From Agrostemma githago (Eukaryota > Streptophyta > Magnoliopsida > Caryophyllales > Caryophyllaceae), in contig OY288247.1 of assembly GCA_958450325.1 (NCBI GenBank), positions 15,676,429 to 15,740,428 on the forward strand: a stretch of DNA of 64,000 bases, given 5' to 3'. The translations under genes and the position numbers were made by a program. Within the stretch, counting starts at the first letter, position 1. Each line of letters starts with the position of its first letter. Shown here one piece after another: positions 12,125 to 23,310 of the stretch. The notes beneath the pieces are model-generated. The model saw only the letters and a program-made list of their open reading frames with translations, had not been told where the DNA came from and ran no database searches.

Positions 12125-12133
12125 TATTATAAT
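12125..12133 (+). promoter_or_regulatory. Candidate TATA element of the HAT5-like gene
   Basis: TATTATAAT is followed by a long C/T-rich stretch (12137-12260) typical of plant leaders. A start near 12155-12165 would give a leader of about 400 bases. This is inferred from composition only. Confidence 0.3.
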
Positions 12134-12317
12134 CCCTGATCCTCCCTCCCTTCCCCCCAATCACCTTCCACTCCCTCTCATATTCTCATCATCAACTCGC
12201 CTAATCAATCAAACAAACACTTATCATCATCCCTCAATTCTTCTTCTTCTTCCTCGCTCCTTAATTAAAGAAAGAAAAGAAAGTTGGTTGGGTGTGAATT
12301 TGCAAGTTCCAAGTTTG

Positions 12318-12410
12318 ATGATGGGTGTTGTTAACAGAAGGTCGTCACACTCACACACTTGCCACACCACCGAATTCATCATAACCAGCTTTTACCGCCA
12401 CAAGCTCTAA
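12318..12410 (+). CDS. Upstream ORF in HAT5-like leader, candidate CPuORF33-type peptide
   Basis: A 30-codon frame in the leader, ending 156 bases before the main start. It opens with two ATGs; the second (12321) has A at -3 and G at +4, a strong context. The peptide starts MMGVVNRRSS, has a His/Thr/Cys-rich middle and ends TSFYRHKL. Arabidopsis ATHB1, the family founder, is known to carry a conserved-peptide uORF (CPuORF33) that represses translation of the main frame. The gene identity, position and size here fit that role. I could not align the peptide, so homology is inferred. If it works the same way, its C-terminal end would stall ribosomes and keep protein output low. Confidence 0.65.
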   Translation: MMGVVNRRSSHSHTCHTTEFIITSFYRHKL

Positions 12411-12566
12411 TCTACTTTCTTCTTCTATTTTCATTTCTACCAATTAACCTCAATTGCTTGTTTTATTATAATCCTCAAATTAAATTATGGGTTTATAGTT
12501 AACCGAAACAAACAAACAAACAAACACACGATCATATTCATTCATTCTAGTGCCTAATTTCCTTCC

Positions 12567-14888
12567 ATGGCGGGCGGCGGCGGTGGTAGTAATGGTAGCA
12601 GGCTGTTTAATGCTGCTTCCTCTTCTAAGCCTCTTGAATCCTTTTTCCTCACCCCCTCTTCCTCCTCTTTTCTTGGTAATAATAATTTGTCTCTATCTTT
12701 CTGTTTGTAGATCTGTTACTTGTATTTTTACTAGACTACTTGATTGTTTTATGACCGGTATATTCCTTACAACGTTATAACTTGTCATCAAGTATTATGA
12801 AAAAAGATAGAAGTATATGATTTTTACGATTATGATGAATATTTCCGTCTTAAACAAGAATTCGGGTTGTTTTATTCATACTTAAGAAAGACGTGAGTTT
12901 TTGGCAACACTTTCCCTTGGGATTTCAGTCAACCATCTAAATACTACTCAAAATATCCTACTAACTTATTTAATTCGACTAATTAATTACATCTTCAAAG
13001 TTATGATGAAAAATAATGTACTCCGTACCAACTTTGCGTCGTTTGATAATCATTAGTCGTAGTAGATAAGAAGGACGTGAATTAATGATGCTGTCCTTTA
13101 TTTACTTTTTTTTGTTGATGTTCTTGCGATTTGTTTTTGGCAAATCCTAGTTTAAGACACTTATATTCGTCGTCTTAAACTTGTGATGAGTCAAATGCTA
13201 GGTTGTGGCAAAAGATTTTCTTTGACCATTTCTTTCTAGTTAGATATATTTGACCTATTTTAACATTAAGCCAGACATGTTCGTCGCAAGTAAGACTCCT
13301 AATTATTTTTTATCTTAGTATTAATGTATTACAGTATGTGATATGTCTGCTGGTACATAAGCTTGATTAGTAGGGGCGGGTATAATTTATGTCAAGTTGA
13401 TCGGATGCCAGTCTTGTTTGGTGCTAGAAGAGTACATGGATTTAAAATTCTTTATTTTGGTCGGAAATTGGCCATCCTTGTCTCATTAATTGGGTTACAT
13501 TTACATACTCCGACATGATACTCTCTATGTACTTGATTATTTTTCATAATAGTTAGCTTTTCCACAAATTATAATAATATTAAAGTTACTCCAATTACTT
13601 GTGTGGAAAACTTCATTTGGTTCCTCATTTAGAAACCACAATCAATGAGTACCGAGTACATACCAAAAAAAATTTAATCATATCCCTCTGTTTCACCAAA
13701 TTTATATCTGTCTCCTCAATTTTGGAGTATAATAATAGCCTATTCAGACCCATTTTTCAGATAATCGGGTCGCGTCCTCCACCGTCTCAAAATATGGTTG
13801 CTATGCACTACCTTTTCTGTAATAACTCTGGGGGCAATATGGTCTGTGTCGCGTGTGTCCATTTTTAAAATGGGTTTGTGTCGCGTGTCTCCATTTTTAG
13901 GCTCGAGTTCAATGGTTAGCTTTGAAGATGTGTGTGGAGGAGGAAAGAGGTCGGAAAGGCCTTTCTTTTGCACATATGATCAGGAGGAAAATGGAGACGA
14001 TGATTACGACGAATACTTGCACCAACCTGAGAAGAAAAGACGGTTATCTCTTGAGCAAGTACAGTCCCTGGAGAGGAGCTTTGAGACGGACAATAAGCTT
14101 GAACCCGATAGGAAAAATCAGCTTGCCAAGGAACTTGGTTTGCAGCCTCGTCAAGTTGCTATATGGTTCCAAAATCGACGAGCAAGGTGGAAAACTAAGC
14201 AAATGGAGAAGGATTTCGACAAATTGCAAGCCAACTATAACAGCCTCAAGTCTGATTATGAAAGTCTCCTTAAAGAGAAGGAGATGCTTAGATCTGAGGT
14301 ATATTTACTCTACTCTACTGTACTTGCACCCATTTCCATACAGATCAGAATTTTGATTTTTGTCCATCTCTAGTCATAAGCTCATAACCTTCTGGATTTC
14401 AGGTTCATCATTTGACAGACAAGCTAAAACTGAAGGATCAAGATAACTCTGAACCAACGAGCTTCTCCGATCAGCAAAAAACAGTCCATAAAGAGCCTAC
14501 TACTGTTGAGTATGCTTCCGAGAGTGAGGATCAACATACATCAATCTTTGGGTACAACAAGCAAGATGATCTAAGCTCTGCAAAGAGCGATGTGATCGAC
14601 TCAGATAGCTCACACTATGTCGAAGCTGGACAGTACTCTTCGTCCTTCCCAGAACCCGGTGATTCTTCTTACGCGTTCGAAGCAGCAGATCATTCTGATA
14701 TCTCTCAGGATGACGAAGAATACCTTAACAGGACCCTCCTACCTTCTTCCCATACCTTCCCTAAAATCGAGGAAGTTGACCCGTCCACCAACTCTCCCCA
14801 CTTCGCCCTCACAGATGATGATCATGGCTCTCTCTTCTGGCCGTACTGGGATATCAATCTGAAAATGCCAAACGCTTTGCATATGTGA
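12567..14888 (+). CDS. HAT5-like: HD-Zip class I transcription factor, HAT5/ATHB1-like, three coding exons
   Basis: Coding exons are 12567-12675, 13901-14298 and 14403-14888, with GT-AG introns in phase 1 and phase 0, giving 330 residues. A Gly/Ser-rich N-terminus leads to MVSFEDVCGG, an acidic patch (about 63-75), a basic KKRRL and the homeodomain (about 81-137) with recognition helix WFQNRRARWKTKQ. A leucine zipper follows with Leu at 145, 152, 159, 166 and 173; intron 2 cuts the zipper. The zipper pairs monomers so that two homeodomains bind CAATNATTG-type sites in the nucleus. The C-terminus is acidic and ends with an aromatic FWPYW (314-318), the usual activation motif. The order of MVSFED, RPFF, homeodomain, zipper and SSAKSD/LEPGDSSY-like motifs matches HAT5 relatives. 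Start chosen because it is in frame across intron 1 and preceded by a uORF-bearing leader. All exons are open, so the gene appears intact. Confidence 0.93.
12676..13900 (+). other. Intron 1 of the HAT5-like gene
   Basis: 1225 bases, GT at 12676 and AG at 13899-13900. AT-rich, with no transposon end recognised. The 3' end contains two near copies of a GTCGCGTGTNTCCATTTTTA block, at about 13846 and 13880, right before the acceptor. Only the second has the AG used. Confidence 0.8.
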
Positions 14889-15364
14889 TGTTATTTTTTT
14901 CTCGGGTGTAAAACATCCGATTCTAGAGTCGACCGGGTTGGTCCAAAAGGGCGATAAAAGCTTTTATCTCCCGTGTCTCAATAATGCTACATACATTCTC
15001 AAGATCTCGAACTGAAAACTCCCAGTCCCAACCAGTTGGCCCATATGTTTATATGGCTATCTGTAACAAGTACAATGTACAATGTGTGTATTGTCTCTTT
15101 GCTTATTGTCTTGTTGGTCCAAGAATATCATGTGATGTGTATCTTATATGTAGAGAGATGCATCAAATAATTATAATCCCTAATCTCAGCTTCATGGTCC
15201 AAATGTGTTAAAGACGCTCCTACATACCCTGTAGACGTGTACTGTACCCACATGTGAGTGTCCCATATCGGTGGTGGAGGAGAGAGTTTATTGTCAACCA
15301 TTTGGATAACCAATAAGTTTTAAGATAAAACCTTCTTTGGACTTGTAAACCATTTAATAATCAA
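14889..15364. other. 3' flank and likely 3' UTR of the HAT5-like gene
   Basis: No coding feature. The stretch to about 15200 is plausible 3' UTR, but no single poly(A) signal can be chosen with confidence. Confidence 0.4.
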
Positions 15365-15376
15365 CTAGTAGTCATG

Positions 15377-15393
15377 CCCGTGCACCGCACGGG
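15377..15393 (-). repeat. Helitron 3' hairpin
   Basis: Seven-base arms (CCCGTGC and GCACGGG) around a 3-base loop. Rolling-circle termination signal of Helitrons, 11 bases before the terminal CTAG at 15365-15368. Confidence 0.8.
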
Positions 15394-16099
15394 ACTACAT
15401 ATTTGTTTGTTTAAATTTCATGTGTTTGTGACTGCATCTACTTCTACAGGCTGTCGTAATCGTGAATAGGGCGGAGGCTATGAAGATTGAATTACCAAAG
15501 CTACTAAAACACATACGGCATGTATGTGCGAAGAACGACAGAGTTTGAAATGGTGCACTTGAAGGGTGAAACAGAGATTAAATAATTCGTATAATAAAGA
15601 AAAAGTCTTTGTTTCTAAACTGTGATTGTATTACGTAATCTTCTTAAATTATGGCTTGGTTCTTCGTTTGTTTTTTCTGTCGTGGCTCTATTTGGGATTT
15701 TCAACTTTTGACCTCTTTTGTTTCCTTTGTTACGGATGCTTCTTCACCAACGCTTCAAATTTGTAATGCATTTTTGGTGTGTTAGTTTTGTTGCTAAAAT
15801 ATAAGTAACGAATTGCTTGTAGTTGATGTACGTAATAATAGTTAACTTACCCTTTGTTTATCTTTCTTTTCTCATTTTTAACTGGGGTGTTCACCGCAGG
15901 GTCTGACTCTGTTGTAGGGTGCTTTTCTAAGTTGTCTTGTTTTCGTTGCTCCTGCGAACACTGTGTACTCGTTGATGTATATGACATATTTTATAAATAA
16001 AACCTGTTGTTGTTGGGTAAGAATTTTTGTCGTTGTTACCTTTGGATTTTTGTCTTTCCTTTCCATTGTGGTTGGAGTTGGAGGGTCCTTTGTAGTTGG

Positions 16100-17228
16100 T
16101 AATACCTTTTGGCACTTTAGTTCCCGTTCGAAGTTGTATTTGGTAATCCCAATTTTGACTTTCATGGTGTATTCTCTCCTGACACATTGTTGGAGTATGT
16201 TAAACACTTGCTTCTTTCCTCCGTCCTGTATTTTGCTCTCTTGTTAGGACAATACGTTAAATATTTGTTCGTGTATGGTCTGGTATTTGTTTTGCGTACC
16301 TTTTCATATTGGGATAGTAATGCTTCGATTGGTCTCCCGATGATCTTCTCAGCTTCCCTCCCAAAGACTACCAAAGTTGTGTAATCTGTTTCGTCCGCTA
16401 TTGTAGTGATTAATCTGTACTTACGTTGTGGGAATACACATATTTGTCATGTTGTTTAGGAGTATTAAATAGGGTTAACATACCGTACGACGAGTTGCAT
16501 TTTTGGTTTTTTTTCTTACCTTTGTTTGGGGTAGGGTATTGATTCGTTACATTGGCGGCACTTTCCGTTCTCATCGATTCCAGCTGGGCATGACGTGCAA
16601 GATTGATACTGCCAGTTAACATCTGTTCTTACTTTTGTCATCGTTCGGTGGCATTTGAATAGCTCATTCTATTCCAAGAGTTTCATTTAATTGGCAACAT
16701 TTTTTGATACATCATTTTAGTAAGCATGCGATGTAGGTCGACATTACCTGATCGGTCACATCTATTTGTAGAAGCTCCGCAAGTGTTGAAGTGAGCATTT
16801 CTTCTCCCACCTCGGCATCGAGGATCCTTATTTGAACGGGTTCTTGGTCCTTGTAGGTTGGTATGATACCGCAAATAATAATATGTGGTTATTATAGTGT
16901 GCGTAAGATCGGCTAATTGGTCTGTGTCTATGCTTTGGTCAAACGGTTACCTTTGCAGTAACATTCTAGTCTCTGACAAGTCCAAGTGGAGAAAAACCTT
17001 GGTCCCATATGTGGACTGTAGTTGGTAATCTCCTGTATCGGTGTTGTAATCTTTGTTAATAAGTATGACATGTACCTTATTACTTTATAGTGCACTAATG
17101 AAGTTTATTACCTTCATAAATTATGACTCTCGTAGATGTGATGACTACGACCATGTCATGTCCATTTTGTTGGGTGATTTCTTCTGTAATTTAATCTGCT
17201 GCATCGCCCCACAGAGTCACATTTTGTT
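16100..17228 (-). pseudogene. RPA1 (RPA70)-like gene remnant inside Helitron
   Basis: Read on the minus strand, coding blocks appear in RPA order. 17228-17112 contains QQNVTLWGDAAD, an in-frame TAA, then GHDMVVVITSTRVIIYE and a GT donor. About 16850-16748 contains VQIRILDAEVGEEML with a GT donor. About 16620-16515 is a zinc-finger block with CTSCP and CRQCN. About 16380-16285 contains VVFGREAEKIIGRPIEALL. About 16185-16115 contains YTMKVKIGITKYNFE. RPA binds single-stranded DNA; Helitron-borne copies may help rolling-circle replication. The in-frame stop and missing N-terminal part make it non-functional. Exon edges other than the two GT donors named are approximate. Confidence 0.65.
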
Positions 17229-17234
17229 GCGGTT

Positions 17235-18412
17235 ATAAGGTCATAAATGCAATAAATCATACGAAAAACTGTAAATGCAAATGTAAGTAAATCACATAAT
17301 GAGGAGTTGCACCCTCGGAGTATACACTAAACGGGACTCGATGGATAGATAGTTGAGAATGGATCTCAGAATTACTCGGGTCTATTTAGTGTGTTTTAGT
17401 GTTTGCGGTTGAAGTTGGGACGTTACGTATTTTAGTAGATGCTTGTGGGCCTATCTAACGCCCACATCTAGTGTTGTCGTAGTGCATAATAATAGAAAGT
17501 ACAAATATGAAAAGTTTTGTTTGGATGGCAACCTAGTGACGACTCGATCAACAAGCGGATCCACCTAGCTTGACCAGTGACTCCGGCAGAACTCCGTTAC
17601 CGTTTGACCTTCCCGCAGCTACTCCGGCAGAGCTTCGTTGCTAAGGACTAGTTCTGCGGCTAATCCGGCAGAACTTCGTTACTAGTTTTGAGCTAGTCGA
17701 TCACAGGCATCTCGGTATCGAATGGGGTACTCGAAGGTGAGAAGTACTGTCGATGTCGCTTTTTTTATCGGAACTACAATCGAGTGGATCGTTTGCCTCG
17801 GGTGTCGGAGTGCGAGCCCTTAGCGAGAGTTAAGAGGGGGAAGAGAAGAATGAATTTGTGTGTCGAATGAATGAGGCAGAGAGGGGTATTTATAGGTATT
17901 TTCGGCCCTCGTCGCCCATATGGACGCCTGAGCTGGGGCGCACCAGGACTCAGGCGACTGGGCTAAGGCGTGGTGAGACCCAGGCGCGTAGGGTGGGGCG
18001 GTTGGGATTTTGAGGATACGGTTTTGATACTTTCCAAAACCGTGAGGCGGGTGTATAATATGTTTCTTGGGTGTTAAGGCTTCCCACGGCTTGACCTAGC
18101 GCCGTGGGTTTAGTGGGCCTCGGGTGTTCATCCCGAGGTTCTCTTGACACGGCGTTGACTCAGTTTGAGTTTCGGGGCCGACTCAGGGTCCCGGTGTCGG
18201 AATTAACTCTAATTAGTGTTTATGTGACCGTAAAGACACGACTAAGGCTGCCATCATGTTACTTTTTAATTTTTCCGAGTAATTATTTGATCCGTTCTAT
18301 AGGAAAACCACCTACAACATCGCGAATCTGTCTCGCGTTGCAGTCCTATCGTCATCGGGTGTTTGTTGGGCACTTCTGCAGCCATCAGGTCCAAATCTGG
18401 GTGTCTACAGAA
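17235..18412 (-). mobile_element. Element C 3' LTR, truncated (family 2)
   Basis: Starts on the minus strand at 18412 with TGTAGACACCC and is co-linear with 34613-33460. It stops at 17235, where the partner LTR continues for another 1 kb. It contains a minus-strand TATA (plus text TATTTATA, about 17887-17894) and three diverged copies of a CTCCGGCAGARCTYCGTT word at 17580-17680. Confidence 0.85.
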
Positions 18413-18424
18413 GCCCCCACTTTG
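18413..18424 (-). promoter_or_regulatory. Polypurine tract of element C
   Basis: Minus-strand AGTGGGGGCTTC directly before the LTR TGTAGACACCC. It primes plus-strand DNA synthesis in LTR retrotransposons. Confidence 0.65.
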
Positions 18425-18799
18425 ACTGAGGCTTGGACAAGGCGAAAGTCAAAGTATAGCCGCCCAGGTCAATCGAAGATTACGACCTGGTGGCTGTCCG
18501 GTCGGGTCGTTTTAAGTCCAGTGGACTACGTGTTGAGGCTCGCCAGCCATAGCTTAGAAATCATACCTGACGTCTTCACTTGCAGTTGCTCGCTTGGGCC
18601 CGGGCCGTTGCTTGACATCTTGTTCTTGATTCTTTGTGCGCGCGCGCTTTGTCTTCTTCGGTTTATTTAAAGGTTTTGTTTAATTTTAAGTGTTTTTGCG
18701 CGCTAGCAACGCATTAAGTGTGAGCGCAATGGATGCTCATTTTGTGCTGACTTTTATTTGCACAAGTATATTTTGGGGTAGTTGTGAACTCTTGATGAA

Positions 18800-19038
18800 A
18801 CAAATCGTTCGAGGGCGTTAGTTTCCACTCGAGCGGTCGTCCTCGGGATGCTTATGACCCCTAGGACAAAACAAAGTGATATAAAATCATTCGAGGGCGT
18901 CGGTCTCCACTCGACTAGCTGTCTTTCGGAATGCTTTTGACCCCTAGGACTAAAATAAAGTGATATAAAACCATTCGAGGGCGTTAGTCTCCACTCGAAT
19001 AGTTGTCTTTCGGGAAGCTTTTGACCTCTAAGACTAAA
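18800..19038. repeat. Tandem repeat, about 82 bp x 3
   Basis: Three diverged units begin near 18804, 18886 and 18968 with ATTCGAGGGCGT, each followed by CCACTCGA and TGACCCCTAGGAC-like words. Part of the element C 3' region. Confidence 0.8.
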
Positions 19039-19537
19039 ATTGTCGTGCCTCCGGGATAACTTTGACCCTCGGGCAAAATTGCTGTGCCTCCGGGATAACT
19101 CTGACCCTCGGGCAAAATTGCTGTTGCTGTGCCTCCGGGATAACTCTGACCCTCGGGCAAAATTGTTGTTGCTGTGCCTCCGGGATAACTCTGACCCTCA
19201 GGAAAAAATGCTGTGCCTCCAGGATAACTCTGACCCTCGGGCGAAAATGCTGTGCCTTCGGGATAACTCTGACCCTCGGGCAAAAATGCTATGCCTCCGG
19301 GATAACTCTGACCCTCGGGCAAAAATGCTGTTGCTGTGACTCCGGGATAACTCTGACCCTCGGGCAAAAATGCCGTGCTGTGCCTCCGGGATAACTCTGA
19401 CCCTCGGGCAAAAGTGCTGTGCCTCCGGGATAACTCTGACCCTCGGGCAAAATTGCTGTGCCTTCGGGATAACTCTGACCCTCGGGCAAAAATGTTGTTG
19501 CTGTGCCTCCGGGATAACTATGACCTTCGGGCAAAAG
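19038..19537. repeat. Tandem repeat, 39 bp x 12 (with 45-bp variants)
   Basis: Units read GCTGTGCCTCCGGGATAACT then CTGACCCTCGGGCAAAA. Most are 39 bp; some carry an extra GCTGTT. Because the unit is a multiple of three, several frames stay open on both strands, giving false proteins such as LPEGQSYPGGTA repeats. A chromovirus-like LTR inserted at its right edge. Confidence 0.9.
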
Positions 19538-19538
19538 T

Positions 19539-22500
19539 TGTAACACCCCTGATTTTATCAAATAAATTAAATTAAAGTTATATTCGTATTTTTTATTTTA
19601 TTTACGATTTAACTCGTAATTCTTAAAATTATTATAAAACGAATTTATCGTTTAATCGTTTCAAACTCCTAAAATTCTACTTATCTTGAAATGTCTTTTT
19701 ATGTATTTAAAATATAATTTTTAATTTTATTTCGATCGATCTATTCATTTCCATCTTAACGAACTCCTATTTTGGCGATTTGAACTCTAAATTATTTTAA
19801 TTAAGCCCGATTTTCTATTTTCGACTCGTGCTCGTTTAATAAGCTCCGTCAAAACATTTATTTATTTATTTCCCTCGAGAAATCAATTTAATTCATATTC
19901 GTCGTACATTCATTCATTTTCTCGACAAACTTTATTTTCACTGTAAATGGTTGCCTTGCTCTTGAGATACATTTTATATATGTTCTCGAACTAATCAATA
20001 TTTTTGTAACTTCATTTTCGTCTCGATGAAACACTTATTTTGATCCCAGGAGATATTTTATTTACACGTTATTTTTACGATCGATTAATCTATGCTTCTA
20101 ACTCGATTCTAACCTTATTTCTTTTGTGGGCCGACTCACAACCCGACTCTTTTGTCACCTGAAACCTATTTCCCCCACTTCATTATTTTAACCTAAATTT
20201 TTAACCCCACTTTGTTTCCTTGTACCAACCGTCATTCCCCACTAATCCCCTTTCTTTTTCTTTTGTTGTTATACCTCGCACACCTGCTCCCTCTTCATCC
20301 TTTCTCCATCATCTTCTCCTCCCCGTCTGTCATCTATTATTGGCTTCGACAAGCACCTCTAGCATCGATCTTGGTGGATAAAGGTAGTTCCTTTCTTATC
20401 CTTATTGTTCGGTTATGTTTATCGATTTGGTTGCTGTTGTAACACGTGCTGTTGCTCGTTGTGGGTGTTGTTGTGCGACCTTATGGTCTTTGTTACGTCG
20501 CATCTTGTGCTTTCTATGTATTCATAATCGCGCCCTATCCTCCATAGATCTCTTATTTGTCCACGAATCTTGTTCTTCCCTGTTTTTGTCATGTTATGGT
20601 TGTCGTTCAGCCGTCGACTCTGCTGTTTGCTAGCTGTTACTCGGAACTATTGTTGCTGCTCTCCGGACTCTATTGCCTTTTTGATACTTCGAGTCCGTGC
20701 CTTTCTTCGTTTCCATTGTTTTCTTCTCTCGGTTGCCACTTGTGTTGATGTGCAACTCTGCTGCTCACTGTTACGTTGTTTCTAGCCCTCGGTTCCATTT
20801 TTTTGGATGCACCTGTTGTTCTTGCTCTGCTGTTACTGTGCTATGTCGCTTCATGTTGATGCTACTGTTCTTCTCTTCTTCTCTATTAAGGTTTCTAATT
20901 GCTGCTAGTGTTGTGCGTACTGCTGTCCGTTCTGTCTTGCCGTTACTACTGCCATTGGTTGTTTGTTGCATATTCCTGTCAGACGCCGCCGTTTGCTTAA
21001 ATTCGTTCTTGATGTATATTGCTTGGGACTTCTACGCCTTTCTCTATTGTTCTTTATTGTTTGCTCTTGGTTCGATGGAGAATCAGTCAACTTTTACTCT
21101 CTTCCTTCTCCTTTGTTTTCTCCCCCGTTTCTGATCGTCTTTTTGTCACGCTACTGTTGTCAATTTTGTAGTTGCTGTTCATGGGTTGCTGCTTGAAGAT
21201 ACCGAATCTGTGATCTTTGTTCCTCCAATTTTCATGATCCGTTCTCACGATAATCCTCCGATCTCCAATTTTCTTGGTAATTCGATTATACATTCGATTG
21301 TCATGCATATCCAATCTACTCTACTCGTTTTAGATGGTATTTTATACCGTATCCTTCGTGTTTCATAGGATTTCATGAAGACCCTTTCTCCTTTGCGGAC
21401 GAGTACGTGATCGACGCGGGCATCGACTCAAGGTAACTTTAGGGCGTTACTCGGTATTATATCGTGTGTTGAGTAGTAGTATGTAGTAGATACTTTACCT
21501 TCGGTTTTATTTTTAGCTACATATTATTTGCTAAAAATAGTATTTCAAATCGTGCATCTTATAAACATTTTATAACTTTTCAATATCGTTTTATAAATCG
21601 TTATTAATTTTTATTATTAATGATCATTATAATATTTTGTTGGTTATCGTGACACTAGTAACTAAATAGTATCAGTTTCATAATTTTGTCATATCTCAGT
21701 AAGTTATTATTTTAATTTAAAATCGTACTTTTATATTATAACCGAGATTTGTATACTGGTTTAATAAATTAATTTTGTTTTACGACTTATGTTAATAAAT
21801 TAGAAAATAGTCGTTTTGTTTGAAATACATTTTTGTCAAGGCTATTTTCACTAAAGAACTTCTTATCATTTCAATTTAATATTTTTATCAAAACCGGTAT
21901 TGTTTATAAATAAACTTAATTTAATTGCTAAAGACATTTGAAAGGTTTTAAATCTCGTTTCGGTTCTAAAACTTCTACGCTATTTATGCTTTATTTATAT
22001 TTACCATTTTGTTTCTAAATCGTATATTTTCTAAAATTTATCGTTTTAACTCGATTTTCTTAAATATTTATAATGTACTATGTTTTCACTTATTACTCGA
22101 TGTTTTAACAACGATATTAATAAAATGTTTACTTATCATAAATGCTATTTTGGTACATTTAACTTATTTGAACACTTTATGTATTTCTATTAGTATATTT
22201 CTAATTTAAGTAAGTTTCTAAAATTAGTAAATTTCTATGAATAGAAAATTTCCTTTTAACATAAAATGTTTATCTATTTTACCTTCGTCTTATTCACCTT
22301 GAACATTCTATTTTGAATATCGATAATGACTTGGTTTTGGAGTTATGGAATGAGGACAAGTGTACGGGTAGAGTAATACAGTCTAGGGTATATGTTTTTG
22401 CCATCAACTATAAAGCTAATGTGTCTATGTGAGACACCTTGGTCGTTGAACTGAGCAAGGCTTGTGTTCAGGAGTGTGTATATTTTGACCTTAAACTTAG

Positions 22501-23174
22501 ATATCGCATCGTGTAAGTCGCCGTCGGGTTGAACTGGATTACGGTTGGTGTCCAGGAGGGGTGTACATTACTTAAGCTAGGACCTCGCTGCACGCAGTCC
22601 TGTTATAGTTGAGTTGCCTAGTTAGAGACTGGAGTCTAATTTGTTTTGACCGAATTCTCAAACCTAGTTTACTATGACCCTAGTGAAAGTCTATTCCGTT
22701 ACACTAATTGATTTCCATAACGCCATTTTGGATTTTATAATTATCGATTGATTTTGTCTTGCAGGTTGGCAGTCACTTTAAGTTTTGCTAAAAACTTATG
22801 TTATTGTTTTAATGTTTTCCATTTTACTATTTTGATATAGTAATACTATTGTTTTTCATATGATATAATATGGCTGGGAGAACGTCCGAGTTACTCCCCA
22901 TTGATGTGGCTGTTATGTTTATAACATGACAGGTTTTTGCTGCTGGGTTTTGGGTGTGAGCTAGCGAGTAGCGTGGATCCTACTCTCCCTTATTTATGTT
23001 TACTGAAGGATTGTATAAACCCCTTTAAGGAATTTTATTTTTAGCCCTTTTGTAAAAAGCGGCCTTTGTATTGACTGACCGTTCTTTTGTAAAATATAGA
23101 ACATCGGTGTGTTTTAATCCCAATTCTACAGTGTTTCCGCCACTGTATTGCGTTAGATTTTATAGGGGATTACA
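19539..23174 (+). mobile_element. Solo LTR, chromovirus (Tekay/Del-like) type, with perfect 5-bp TSD
   Basis: Starts TGTAACACCCC and ends GGGGATTACA, a near-inverted pair, 3636 bp. It is flanked by AAAGT at 19534-19538 and 23175-23179. No internal region, so it arose by LTR-LTR recombination. TGTAACACCC is the usual start of plant Tekay/Del-type LTRs; the lineage is inferred from that alone. Frames inside (20212-21368) are CT-rich non-coding LTR sequence. It sits inside the 3' region of element C and is younger than it. Confidence 0.88.
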
Positions 23175-23310
23175 AAAGTGTTGTTGCTTATTCGTTTTAG
23201 TTAAATTGCTTTTTGTTTTGTGGATTTGTCTTATTTTGTTCGGGTTTGTTCTTGCTGTTTTATTAGTTTCGAACCTTTCGCTTAAGTATTTATTGGTGTC
23301 CTAGTTTTGA

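Larger units (their letters stand above)
15365..17234 (-). mobile_element. Helitron 3' part carrying an RPA1-like gene, 5' end missing
   Basis: On the minus strand the element ends in a hairpin (CCCGTGCGGTGCACGGG, 15377-15393), 11 bases, then CTAG followed by T, the textbook Helitron 3' terminus with insertion before a T. The interior carries exons of a replication protein A large subunit, a gene often carried by plant Helitrons. The 5' terminus is not present: at 17234/17235 the sequence passes into the truncated LTR of element C. No Rep/helicase remains in this copy. Confidence 0.75.

Noticed and set aside
13599..13868. Short ORFs overlapping the 3' end of HAT5-like intron 1
   Set aside because: They are intron sequence read through the splice acceptor at 13899-13900; the spliced model explains the conserved protein better.
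19038..19561. Repeat proteins of the LPEGQSYPGGTA type (minus) and LTLGQNCCASGI type (plus)
   Set aside because: They are translations of a 39-bp tandem repeat, open in several frames on both strands; no start context, no domain, and inside a retrotransposon 3' region.
20212..21368. Cluster of small Leu/Ser/Cys-rich ORFs resembling secreted peptides
   Set aside because: They lie wholly inside a solo LTR with a perfect target duplication and reflect CT-rich LTR sequence.
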